A stretch of 64,000 nucleotides of DNA from assembly GCA_963169915.1 (NCBI GenBank), contig CAUJEM010000166.1, positions 1 through 64,000 of the forward strand, written 5' to 3'. Shown here piece after piece: positions 42,349-50,149 of this stretch. The notes beneath the pieces are model-generated. The model saw nothing but the letters and a program-made list of their open reading frames with translations, searched no databases and had not been told where the DNA came from. Numbering within the stretch: position 1 is the stretch's first letter; each line of letters begins with the position of its first letter. The translations under genes and the position numbers were made by a program. The stretch is from Myxococcota bacterium (GTDB lineage Bacteria; Myxococcota_A; Polyangia; Polyangiales; Polyangiaceae).

Positions 42349-44384
42349 GAGCGGCTCCTGCGGCGCAGCCGCCGGCTGTTCCAGAGCCCCACGCCCAGCA
42401 CCAAGGCGGGCGCTCCAAAGATGGTGGAGTAGAACCAAACCAGATCCTTCTGCTTGGTGTGCTCGATGCGCACGTCTTCCTCGCTGCTGATTTCTCCGGC
42501 GTAGCTCTCCTCACCGCCCAGCCAGCGCACCGCGTCTAGGAACAAGAGCTGATTGGCGACGGAGTTGACCATCACTAGATCGGTGAGGGCGTCCGCGTCG
42601 CCCAGGACGAAGGCCTTCCCTCCAGCGCCCTTCTCGAGCTCGATGGCGGCGGCGAGGTTGTAGCTGCTCTTTTTCTCCTGCCCGCCCAAGCGATAGTCGC
42701 GGTCCTCGTCGAGGAAGCTGGTGGGCAGCGAGCGGACGGCGAAGTCGACCTTCCCCACCCCGCCGCCCAGCGTCTCCAGCGCCGCCGCGCCGGCCACGAT
42801 GACGCCCGCGCGCTGCGAGTTGCGACTCAAGGTGGACACGCTCGGGTGCGAGCTGAAGCGATTGGTGACGAGGAGCGTGCGGTCCGTCTCGTTGTAGCTG
42901 CGCGCGAGGTGCCGCTGCTCATCGGCGACCACGCCCGAGAGCACGCGGAGCCCGAGCAGCTCTCCCAGCGATGCGAGGGCGCCGGTGGCGGGGCCACCCG
43001 CCGAGGGCGGCGCGCTCGGGGCCGCGCTGGCGGCAGGCGCGGCGCTGACGCCAGGCGCGGCGCTGGCGGCGGGCGCGGCGCTGGCGGGAGGCGCGGCGCT
43101 AGCGGCAGGCGCAGCGCTCGCCGCGCCGGGTGGCTTGGGCGCTGCGGTCGGGCTCAGCTCGCTCTCCGAGAGCGCGTCGGGGTCGAGCGCGACCAAGAGC
43201 TTGCCGCCCCTGGACAGGTAGCGGCGGAGTGAGGCCAGCTCCTCGGGGAGCAGCGGCTCGGTGGGGCCGAGCACGAGCACCAGCGTGGCGTCCTCAGGCA
43301 CGTCGCCGGCCAAGCCTTGGGTGAGCCCCAGCTCCTTCACCAGGTAGTTCTGCTTCTGCAGGATGGTGCGCACGCCGCGCGCGAGGCGCGCGTCCTCACC
43401 CGTCGGGTGGCGCGGCGGATCCGTGATCTCCCCGTGGCCCGTGGTGAGGTAGGCGGTGCGGCGCTCACGCGCCAGCTTCAGGAGCTGCTCCTGAAAATCA
43501 CGATCCAGGGTCTTGAGCTTGGGCAGCGCGCTGCGTGGGTCCACCCCCAAGACGAGGCTCTGCGTAGCGCTCCCCTTGGCGAGCACCACGACCCCGTCCT
43601 GCGTCGCCCGTAGCTCACGCGCCAGCTGAGGGGAGCGCAGTCGGTCGGCGAGCTCCACCGTGAGCTGGGGCGCTCCCTGCGCGACGTCCCGCAGGTACCG
43701 CTCCACCTCGACGCGCACCTCACCCACGTCCGGGAAGAAGGCGACCACCCGGACCGGCTCGCTGAGCCCCTGCGCCACCTTGCGCGTGGACTCGCTGGCG
43801 GCGCTGGTCTTGAAGTAGGAGTAGTCTGCCTTCCACTCGAGCGCCGTGGAGGCGTACACGAAGTAGCTCGCCGCCAGCGCGGAGAGCGCGAGGCTGGCGC
43901 CCGCGACGCCGGCGGCGCGCACCCGCCGCACCTCCACGCGGCGGGCGTGACGCATCGGGTACATGGCGGCGTCCACGAAGACCATGGGGCTGAGCGCCAG
44001 GACGAGGAGCGACACCCAGGTGACCTGGAGCACCCCGACCCAGCGCGTGCGCGCGGCCTCCTCCAACCCGGCGAGCCCGGTGAGCTGCTGCCCCCAGTCC
44101 GTGCTCGCGGCGTAGACGGCGAGCGCCAGCAGCCCGAGCCCGCTGAGCGCGGCCTGGAGCTGCTCCGCCCCCCGGCGGTCTCCCCCCACGCGAAAGCGCG
44201 GCAGAAACCGCAGCCCGGTGGCGCCCAGCGCCGCGACGGCGCCGAGACCGGTGAGCGCGGCCGACGCCGCGTCCGAGTCGATCAAGACGCGCTGCCCCAG
44301 GTACACCAGCACCAGGCCGCCGACATAGAGCGGCGTCACCCAAGCAGGGATGACCCGCGCCGGCTCTCGCTCGCTCAGCGCCAT
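42345..44384 (-). CDS. GldG-like ABC transporter auxiliary/permease protein
   Basis: 679 residues. N-terminal membrane helices (PLYVGGLVLVYLGQRVLI; LSGLGLLALAVYAAST; WVSLLVLALSPMVFVDA; GVAGASLALSALAASYFVYAS), then a large periplasmic GldG-like domain (VRVVAFFPDVGEVRVEVERYLRDV; TVELADRLRSPQLA; AYLTTGHGEITDP; LLVALDPDALSE), and a last C-terminal helix (FYSTIFGAPALVLGVGLWNSRR). An Ala/Pro/Ser-only insertion at about 412-465 breaks the domain and is encoded by five 18-bp repeats. Start at the ATG 44384, overlapping the permease stop by 10 nt. Gliding involvement is known for GldG in Bacteroidota, but related cassettes occur in non-gliders, so no motility role can be claimed. Confidence 0.85.
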   Translation of the reverse strand: MALSEREPARVIPAWVTPLYVGGLVLVYLGQRVLIDSDAASAALTGLGAVAALGATGLRFLPRFRVGGDRRGAEQLQAALSGLGLLALAVYAASTDWGQQLTGLAGLEEAARTRWVGVLQVTWVSLLVLALSPMVFVDAAMYPMRHARRVEVRRVRAAGVAGASLALSALAASYFVYASTALEWKADYSYFKTSAASESTRKVAQGLSEPVRVVAFFPDVGEVRVEVERYLRDVAQGAPQLTVELADRLRSPQLARELRATQDGVVVLAKGSATQSLVLGVDPRSALPKLKTLDRDFQEQLLKLARERRTAYLTTGHGEITDPPRHPTGEDARLARGVRTILQKQNYLVKELGLTQGLAGDVPEDATLVLVLGPTEPLLPEELASLRRYLSRGGKLLVALDPDALSESELSPTAAPKPPGAASAAPAASAAPPASAAPAASAAPGVSAAPAASAAPSAPPSAGGPATGALASLGELLGLRVLSGVVADEQRHLARSYNETDRTLLVTNRFSSHPSVSTLSRNSQRAGVIVAGAAALETLGGGVGKVDFAVRSLPTSFLDEDRDYRLGGQEKKSSYNLAAAIELEKGAGGKAFVLGDADALTDLVMVNSVANQLLFLDAVRWLGGEESYAGEISSEEDVRIEHTKQKDLVWFYSTIFGAPALVLGVGLWNSRRLRRRSRS
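43024..43113 (-). repeat. Five 18-bp repeats encoding Ala/Pro/Ser insertion
   Basis: Degenerate units GCGCTGGCGGCAGGCGCG-like at 43024, 43042, 43060, 43078 and 43096, in frame, coding for SAAPAA-type residues inside the GldG-like protein. Confidence 0.8.
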
Positions 44385-45097
44385 CGCCGCGCCTCCAAGA
44401 CCTTGGTGGACGCGAGCAGCAAGAACGCCGTCAGCGCCAGGTAATAGAGCGCGCGGTCGAGCTCGAGGATGCCCTGCATGAAGGGGCGGAAGTTGTCGTG
44501 GTGGATGGCGAGGCGCGCCAAGACGGCGTTCAGCGGCGGATCGGACGCCCGCGCCAGGCCCCACAGCAGGACCAGGGGCACGAGCAAGAGGGCGCCGATG
44601 ACCAGCGCCATGACCTGCGAGCGCGCCAGCGCGGAGCCGAGCAGCCCGAGCGCGATGGTGGCGGCGCCGAGCAGGAGCACCCCGACGTACCCGACCACGA
44701 TGTGCCCCACGCTCACCTTGCCGTTCACGAAGATGAGCGCCGGCATGTACGCGGTCAGGACCGTGAGCAGCGCGAGCATGGTGAGCGCTGACAGGAACTT
44801 GCCGAGCACGATGTCCCGATCGCGCAGCGGCGCGGTGTTGAGCAAGGTCATGGTGCCTAGCTGGCGCTCTTCGGCGATGAGGCGCATCGCCAGCAGCAGC
44901 CCCGCGATCATGGTGGTGCCGCTGACGCCATAGAAGAAGCTCTGCAGCACCTCCGCGGAGAGCTTCCGCTCGCTGAGCCCGAACCAATAGAAGTAGAGCC
45001 CGTCGACGAGCAGCGCGCCGGCGATGATGGTCGCCCCCAAGCGAGAGCTCAGGGTCGCGGCCAGCTCGCGCCTCGCGATGAGCAGCGCGCGGCTCAT
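44375..45097 (-). CDS. ABC-2-type permease (GldF-like)
   Basis: 240 residues. Six hydrophobic helices (LGATIIAGALLVDGLYFYW; GTTMIAGLLLAMRLIAEE; LTMLALLTVLTAYMPALIFV; IVVGYVGVLLLGAATIALGLL; VMALVIGALLLVPLVLLWG; ALYYLALTAFLLLAST) with the cytoplasmic ERQLGTMTLLNTAPLRDRDIVLGK that contacts the ATPase in ABC-2 permeases. Starts in the last codons of the ATPase gene (ATGA overlap) and ends inside the GldG-like gene start. Confidence 0.9.
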   Translation of the reverse strand: MSRALLIARRELAATLSSRLGATIIAGALLVDGLYFYWFGLSERKLSAEVLQSFFYGVSGTTMIAGLLLAMRLIAEERQLGTMTLLNTAPLRDRDIVLGKFLSALTMLALLTVLTAYMPALIFVNGKVSVGHIVVGYVGVLLLGAATIALGLLGSALARSQVMALVIGALLLVPLVLLWGLARASDPPLNAVLARLAIHHDNFRPFMQGILELDRALYYLALTAFLLLASTKVLEARRWR

Positions 45098-46077
45098 GAC
45101 GCCTCCCCCAGGGCCGCGACGCCGGGCTCGGGGCGCGTCGGCGCCGTCGCCGCGGGCGCCGTGACCAGGCGCTCGAAGATGGCCTCGAGCTCCCGCTCGC
45201 CGCGGCTCAGCCCGACCAGCGGGACCCCCGCCCGGACCAGCTCCTGACAGAGGCGCTCGCGAACGTCTTGCCGGGCGTGGACCGTCCAGGCGTGCACGCC
45301 CGGCTCGGGCGTCCCCGCGGCCCTCACCTCCGTGACCTCGGCCAGCTCCGCCAAGAGCCGTGGCAGATCGGCGTCTCCACGGACCTGAACCTCCACGCGC
45401 ATGCCCCCGAGCAGCGCGGCCGACAGCTCCGCCTCCGTGCCCTGCGCGACGATGGCGCCGTCCTTGAGCACGAACAGCCGGTCGCAGGTCTCGCTGATCT
45501 CACTCAAGATGTGGCTCGACAGCAGCACGGTGTGCGCGCCGCGGAGCCCACGGATGAGCTCCCGCATCTCCATGATCTGAACGGGGTCCAGCCCCGCGAT
45601 GGGCTCGTCCAGCACCACCAGCGCCGGTCGATGCACGATGGCCTGCGCGATCCCGACGCGCTGCCGGTAGCCGTGCGAGAGCGTCTCTATGGTGTCGTCC
45701 AGCTTGGCCTCGAGTCCGGTCTGGCGCGCCGCGTCCACCACGGCCGCCGCGAGCTGCGCCGGGGCGACCCCTCGTAGCGCCGCCACGAAGCGCAGGTACG
45801 CCCGGACGGTCATCTCCGGGTAGAGCGGCGGGGTGTCGGGCAGGTAGCCAATTTTTGCGCGCACCGCGTCCGGCCGCTCCACGACGTCGTCCCCGTCGAC
45901 CACGACGGTGCCGCTCGACGGCAGCAGGTCGCAGCTCAGGATCCTCAAGGTGGTCGTCTTGCCAGCGCCGTTCAGGCCCAGCAGCCCGACGATCTCCCCG
46001 CGCTCGATCTTGGCGGACAGGGGCCCCACGGCGCGCTGCTCGCCGTAGAACTTGTAGAGCTCCGTGATCTCGATCAA
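45094..46077 (-). CDS. ABC transporter ATP-binding protein (GldA-like)
   Basis: 327 residues. Walker A GLNGAGKTTTLRIL, Q-loop region IGYLPDTPPLYPEMTV, signature LSHGYRQRVGIAQAI, Walker B ALVVLDEPIAGLDP and H-loop LLSSHILSEI. The C-terminal ~90 residues form a beta-rich extension seen in DrrA/GldA-type subunits. The start is a TTG (46077) with GGGAG five or six bases upstream, giving the normal IEITELYKFYG N-terminus; longer frames run into the divergent region. First gene of the four-gene overlapping cassette, 165 bp from the divergent queG start. Confidence 0.93.
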   Translation of the reverse strand: MIEITELYKFYGEQRAVGPLSAKIERGEIVGLLGLNGAGKTTTLRILSCDLLPSSGTVVVDGDDVVERPDAVRAKIGYLPDTPPLYPEMTVRAYLRFVAALRGVAPAQLAAAVVDAARQTGLEAKLDDTIETLSHGYRQRVGIAQAIVHRPALVVLDEPIAGLDPVQIMEMRELIRGLRGAHTVLLSSHILSEISETCDRLFVLKDGAIVAQGTEAELSAALLGGMRVEVQVRGDADLPRLLAELAEVTEVRAAGTPEPGVHAWTVHARQDVRERLCQELVRAGVPLVGLSRGERELEAIFERLVTAPAATAPTRPEPGVAALGEAS

Positions 46078-46242
46078 AGCATTCTCCCGCTGCACTGGCT
46101 CGGAGCGACGCGCGCGACGCTGGGTGAGCCCAGCGAGCGAGCGGTCCACGAACGTGCGAGCGGGCAGGATATTCCCCAGAGGTCGGCGATTCGGCAAGGG
46201 CCAGCCCTTGCGCCCCGTGAGAAGCCAAGGGAGACGCCCCGC

Positions 46243-47397
46243 GTGGACCGCCCGCTGACCGGCCTGGCCGCCCAAATCCGCGACGCAGCGCTGGCGCTGG
46301 GCTTCGTCAAGGTCGGCTTCGCGCCGCTCGAGCCCTTTGAAGAAGCGGGGCAGCGCCTCGCGGAGTGGCTCGCCAGCGGCTACCACGGCGAGATGGGCTA
46401 CCTCGCCGGGGAGCCACGTCACGAGCCTCGGCGCCTGCTCGAGGAGGCGCGGAGCCTCGTGGTCGTCGCGCTCCCCTGGGCGCCCTCGGCGCCTCGACGC
46501 CCCCTACCGCTCGAGGGCCTGGTGGCGCGGTATGCCCAGGGAGACGACTACCACGACGTGATGCGGGCCAAGCTCCGCAGCTTGGCCGAGCGCTGCGCGG
46601 TGCTGGCGGGGCGCCCGGTCTTGGCTCGACCCTGCGTCGACAGCGCCCCGCTGCTCGAAGGCGAGGCGGCGCGACTCGCGGGGCTGGGCTTCATCGCGAA
46701 GAGCACGCTCCTGCTCATCCCGGGGGTGGGCACCCAGGTCGTCCTGGGTGAGCTCTTGCTCGATCTCGAGCTCGAGCTCGACCCCCCGCCCCCGATGGAG
46801 CCGCGCTGCGGGAGCTGCCAAGCCTGCCTCCACGCCTGTCCGACGAGCGCCTTCATCGGGCCGTACGTGCTCGACGCTCGGCGCTGCATCTCTTACTTGA
46901 CCATCGAGCTGAAGGGCGCCGTCCCTAGAGAGCTGCGCGCGCTGGTGGGGACGCGCGTCTTCGGCTGCGACGAGTGCCAGCGGGTGTGCCCCTTCAACGC
47001 CGCCCCCGAGCGCCCCAGCGCGGCCGAGTTCGAGCCCCGCCCAGCGCTGGCCACGCTGGATCTCGTCGCGCTCTTGGAGCTCGGCAGCGCCGGCTACCGT
47101 AAGCTCGTCAAGAAGACGGCCCTGCGACGCACGAACCGGGAGCGCCTCGTCCGCAACGCGGCGGTCGCGCTCGGCAACTGCGGCGATCCCGCGGCGGTGC
47201 CCCCGCTGGCGCGCGCCCTGCGCGAGCACCCCAGCGCCCTCGTGCGCGGTCACGCAGCCTGGGCGCTCAGCCGCCATGGCGGCGCCGCCGCGAGCGACGC
47301 CCTCCAGGCCGCCCGGGACGACCCCGACGCGACGGTGCGCGAAGAGGTGGCCTGGGCGCTCGCCGCGCTCGCGGCAGCGCCGCGGGCTGGCGGTTGA
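46243..47397 (+). CDS. queG: Epoxyqueuosine reductase
   Basis: 384 residues. Cobalamin-dependent reductase that finishes queuosine in the tRNA wobble position. Substrate/cobalamin domain: YAQGDDYHDVMR, VDSAPLLEGEAARLAGLGFI. Two [4Fe-4S] clusters: CGSCQACLHACP (Cys189, 192, 195, 199) and CDECQRVCPFN. The C-terminal ~100 residues are HEAT-like repeats (NAAVALGNCGDPAAVPPLARAL; AAWALSRHG) as in known QueG. GTG start with GGGAG upstream. Other queuosine genes are not in the window. Ends 31 bp before the next gene. Confidence 0.95.
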   Translation: MDRPLTGLAAQIRDAALALGFVKVGFAPLEPFEEAGQRLAEWLASGYHGEMGYLAGEPRHEPRRLLEEARSLVVVALPWAPSAPRRPLPLEGLVARYAQGDDYHDVMRAKLRSLAERCAVLAGRPVLARPCVDSAPLLEGEAARLAGLGFIAKSTLLLIPGVGTQVVLGELLLDLELELDPPPPMEPRCGSCQACLHACPTSAFIGPYVLDARRCISYLTIELKGAVPRELRALVGTRVFGCDECQRVCPFNAAPERPSAAEFEPRPALATLDLVALLELGSAGYRKLVKKTALRRTNRERLVRNAAVALGNCGDPAAVPPLARALREHPSALVRGHAAWALSRHGGAAASDALQAARDDPDATVREEVAWALAALAAAPRAGG

Positions 47398-47428
47398 CGA
47401 ACCACCGGCAGCCAAGCACTCTTGCGCC

Positions 47429-47686
47429 ATGCGGAGCGGCTCTCGATGGCTCGTGTCCCTCGCGCTCCTGCTCGGCGCGCCCCCCGCCGTCGCGGACGAG
47501 CCCCCACCGCCCCGCGGCGCCATGAGCCCCGCGCAGCCGGAGGTCACGCTCCCAGCGCTCGAGGCCTCGGCGCCGCCACGCTGGCGGCGCATCGCGCTGC
47601 TGGGCTTGGTCGCGGCCGGCTTCTTGATGCTGGCGGCGGGCGCGGCGACGCGCAACGGCCCCCCGAAGGCCGGCTCCTCCCCCTGA
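47429..47686 (+). CDS. Small secreted/membrane protein
   Basis: 85 residues. Signal peptide (WLVSLALLLGAPPAVADE), Pro-rich loop, and C-terminal transmembrane helix (IALLGLVAAGFLMLAAGAAT). Probably an exported peptide anchored by its C-terminus. No homology recognised. It starts 31 bp after queG and may be co-transcribed. Confidence 0.6.
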   Translation: MRSGSRWLVSLALLLGAPPAVADEPPPPRGAMSPAQPEVTLPALEASAPPRWRRIALLGLVAAGFLMLAAGAATRNGPPKAGSSP

Positions 47687-47755
47687 CTTCGCCGCAGAGG
47701 CCTACGGCAGCGTTGCGAGCGCCGAGGGCGCATTGCCCAGCGCCGAGACCCCTCC

Positions 47756-47761
47756 TACACT
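47756..47761 (+). promoter_or_regulatory. -10-like TACACT before the cytochrome-like lipoprotein gene
   Basis: TACACT ends 9 nt before the GTG at 47771; short leader expected. Confidence 0.5.
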
Positions 47762-47770
47762 GACGGGACG

Positions 47771-48901
47771 GTGCTGCGACCTCTCCTCTTCGCGCTCTCG
47801 AGCTCTTTAGGACTGCTCCTCGCGTGCTCCAGCGACGCGCCGTCGGGCGGCGGCGCCGCGGGGAGCGCTGGTGGAGATGCCGGTAGCGACGCCAGCGCGG
47901 GGGCGAGCGGCGCCGGGGGAGCAGGCGCCGCCGCGGGGGCGGCGGGCACCAGCGGCGCCGCAGGCAGCGGCGGCGCCGCCGGGAGCGGGGGCTGCACCTG
48001 GGACGAGCCGAGCAGCGCTGAGGCGACCTTCCCTCCGCTGCTCTCGCAGACCGGGCTCTACTCCGACATCCTGACACGCACGCCCGCTGCAGACGCGCGT
48101 CCCTACGAGGTGGCGTACCCGCTGTGGGTCGACGGCGCGACGCTCCAGCGCTGGGTCGTCTTGCCACCGGGAAGCACCATCGACACCTGCCTCCAAGACC
48201 ACTGGCGCCTGCCGGTGCAGACCAAGCTCTTCATCGAGATCAGCCAAGGGAGCACCTTGCTGGAGACTCGGATGCTCCACAAGACTGCCGAGGGCCAGTG
48301 GGCCATGGTGGCCTATGCGTGGCGTGATGATCTCAGCGATGCCGACGCGGTCCCCGACGGTGCGACGGGGGTCCGCGGCACCGATCACGACATCCCCCCG
48401 AGCTGGGACTGCCGCTACTGCCACTCCAACGGGCGCGACGCCGCGCTCGGCTTCTCGGCCCTCCAGCTCGCCCACCAGCGCCCTGGCGTCACGCTCTCGC
48501 AGCTCATCGCGGACGGGCGCCTCAGCGCGCCCCCCACCACCACGCCCGTGGTCCCCGGCACGCCGGAGCAGCAGGCGGTCCTCGGCTACCTGCACGCCAA
48601 CTGCGGCGCCTGCCACGGGGAGCACACCTCCACCGGCTCGTGGGTCACGCTGCGGCTCGAGCTGAGGCTGGACGCGCTCTCGAGCGTGGAGGCGACGGAC
48701 ACCTACCGCACGACGGTCGGCGTCCCGCTCAGCATGGCGCTCCCCGGCCCCACGCAGCGTGTCCATCCGGGGAGCCTCGACGACAGCGGGCTCTACTACC
48801 GAGTGAACCGCCGCGGCACCAGCCAGATGCCGCCCATCGGCACGAAGCGGGTGGACACCAGCGCGACGGCGCACATCGCCCAGTGGATCGAGTCGCTGTG
48901 A
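47771..48901 (+). CDS. Lipoprotein with two CxxCH haem-type motifs
   Basis: 376 residues. Signal peptide with LLAC lipobox and Gly/Ala-rich tether to ~75. The folded part has CRYCH (about residue 215) and CGACH (~275) motifs, as in diheme c-type cytochromes of the SO2930 style, and ends with SQMPPIGTKRVDTSATAHIAQWIESL. Axial ligand Met is likely in SQMPPIG. Proposed role: surface or periplasmic electron transfer, but haem attachment needs proof. GTG start. Stop overlaps the hydrolase gene (GTGA). Confidence 0.8.
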   Translation: MLRPLLFALSSSLGLLLACSSDAPSGGGAAGSAGGDAGSDASAGASGAGGAGAAAGAAGTSGAAGSGGAAGSGGCTWDEPSSAEATFPPLLSQTGLYSDILTRTPAADARPYEVAYPLWVDGATLQRWVVLPPGSTIDTCLQDHWRLPVQTKLFIEISQGSTLLETRMLHKTAEGQWAMVAYAWRDDLSDADAVPDGATGVRGTDHDIPPSWDCRYCHSNGRDAALGFSALQLAHQRPGVTLSQLIADGRLSAPPTTTPVVPGTPEQQAVLGYLHANCGACHGEHTSTGSWVTLRLELRLDALSSVEATDTYRTTVGVPLSMALPGPTQRVHPGSLDDSGLYYRVNRRGTSQMPPIGTKRVDTSATAHIAQWIESL

Positions 48902-49803
48902 CGCCGCCGCGCGCTCAGCGCGTCGCCCTCTCCACGGGCGTCGGCCTGCACCTGCTCGAGTGGGGGCCCGCCTCCGCGCCGCCGCTGTTGCTGGTGCACG
49001 GCTTCCTCGACTCCGCCTGGAGCTGGCAGCCTGCCGTGCAGGCCGGTCTCGCGGAGCGCTTCCGCGTGCTGGCCCCGGAGCTCCGCGGTCATGGCCTGAG
49101 CGACCGCGTCGGTCCAGGAGGCTACTACCACTTCTACGACTACGTCGCGGACGTCGCCGCGCTCGTGGAGGCGCTCGAGCTCGAGCCCATGGCGCTCGTC
49201 GGCCACTCCATGGGAGGCAGCGTCGCCAGCTACTACGCCGGCGCCTTTCCAGCGCGCGTCGCGCGGCTCGCGCTGCTCGAGGGCCTCGGCCCGCTGGAAG
49301 ATCCCACCCCGCTGCCGGAGCGCGTCGCGCAGTGGGCCGTGGCGTGGCCCGCCGCGCGGCGCAAGGCCGCGCGCGGCTACGCCAGCCTCGAGCAGGCCGC
49401 GGCCCGCCTCCGCCAGAGTGACGAGCTGCTGACGCCGGAGCTGGCGCTCTGGCTCGCCGAGCGCACCACCACGCCGGACGCCGAAGGGCGCCTGCACTTC
49501 CAGCACGATCCCGTGCACCTCACGCGCGGTCCCTACCCGTACACCGAGGCGGCCGCCGCCGAGTTCTGGCGGCGCATCACCTGCCCCGTGCTGGCGGTCG
49601 AGGGCGAGCGCTCCCCCTACGCCGCCCTGAGGCCCGTCGTCGAGCGGCGCCTGAGCCACTTCTCCAAGGTCCGCAGCGTCACGCTCCAGGGGGCAGCGCA
49701 CATGCTGCAGCGTCACCAGCCCGCGGCGCTCGCCGCGCTGCTCACCGACTTCTTCACCGAGCGCGAGCCGCCCGAGCCCGCGAAGTCCGCTGCCGAGCCC
49801 TGA
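48898..49803 (+). CDS. Alpha/beta-fold hydrolase
   Basis: 301 residues. Classical layout: LLLVHGFLDSAWSW oxyanion region, ELRGHGLSD, nucleophile elbow LVGHSMGGSVAS, acidic residue in VLAVEGERSPY and catalytic His in GAAHMLQRHQP. Resembles epoxide hydrolase/haloalkane dehalogenase/lipase-like enzymes; exact substrate unknown. GTG start overlapping the cytochrome-like gene stop. No signal peptide. Confidence 0.9.
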   Translation: MTPPRAQRVALSTGVGLHLLEWGPASAPPLLLVHGFLDSAWSWQPAVQAGLAERFRVLAPELRGHGLSDRVGPGGYYHFYDYVADVAALVEALELEPMALVGHSMGGSVASYYAGAFPARVARLALLEGLGPLEDPTPLPERVAQWAVAWPAARRKAARGYASLEQAAARLRQSDELLTPELALWLAERTTTPDAEGRLHFQHDPVHLTRGPYPYTEAAAAEFWRRITCPVLAVEGERSPYAALRPVVERRLSHFSKVRSVTLQGAAHMLQRHQPAALAALLTDFFTEREPPEPAKSAAEP

Positions 49804-49865
49804 GCGGAGGCGCGGCCGCTCGGCTTGCGAGCGTGTCCGCCGGGGTGTAAGGCTCGAGGGGCGTC

Positions 49866-50120
49866 ATGCGGACCTATTTCTGGGACTTCTTTGGGCCCGC
49901 GGCGGAGCGCACGGCCGCCCATTTCTCCGAGCACTTGGTCGAGTTTTTCCAGTCGCACCCCGGCGAGGACTGCGAGCTCGGCACGGCCAGCGCCGGCGCG
50001 GGCCATAGGGCGGCCTACTGCATCGCGCCGCCATCCCGCTTCGAGCTCATCGAGGGCAGCCTGCGCCCCAAGCGCCAGGTCCCTGGGCGCCACACGGACG
50101 CCGCGGCCGGCGCTGGCTGA
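49866..50120 (+). CDS. Small unknown protein
   Basis: 84 residues: RTYFWDFFGPAAERTAAHF, FFQSHPGEDCELGTASAGAGHRAAYC, SRFELIEGSLRPKRQVPGRHT. Aromatic-rich N-terminus and two cysteines. No known domain; length and composition suggest a real small protein of this lineage. Convergent with htpG. A nested hairpin covers its stop. Confidence 0.55.
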   Translation: MRTYFWDFFGPAAERTAAHFSEHLVEFFQSHPGEDCELGTASAGAGHRAAYCIAPPSRFELIEGSLRPKRQVPGRHTDAAAGAG

Positions 50121-50149
50121 GGCCAGGGGCGAGCGCCCTCCGCCTCAGC
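50116..50149. terminator. Nested hairpin between the 84-aa gene and htpG
   Basis: GCTGAGGC (50116-50123) pairs with GCCTCAGC (50142-50149); inside, AGGG/CCCT can form a second stem. It overlaps both stop codons and likely terminates both strands. Confidence 0.6.

Noticed and set aside
41311-46077. Assigning gliding motility to the Gld-like cassette
   Set aside because: Related ABC/DUF4340 cassettes occur in bacteria that do not glide; sequence alone gives no link.
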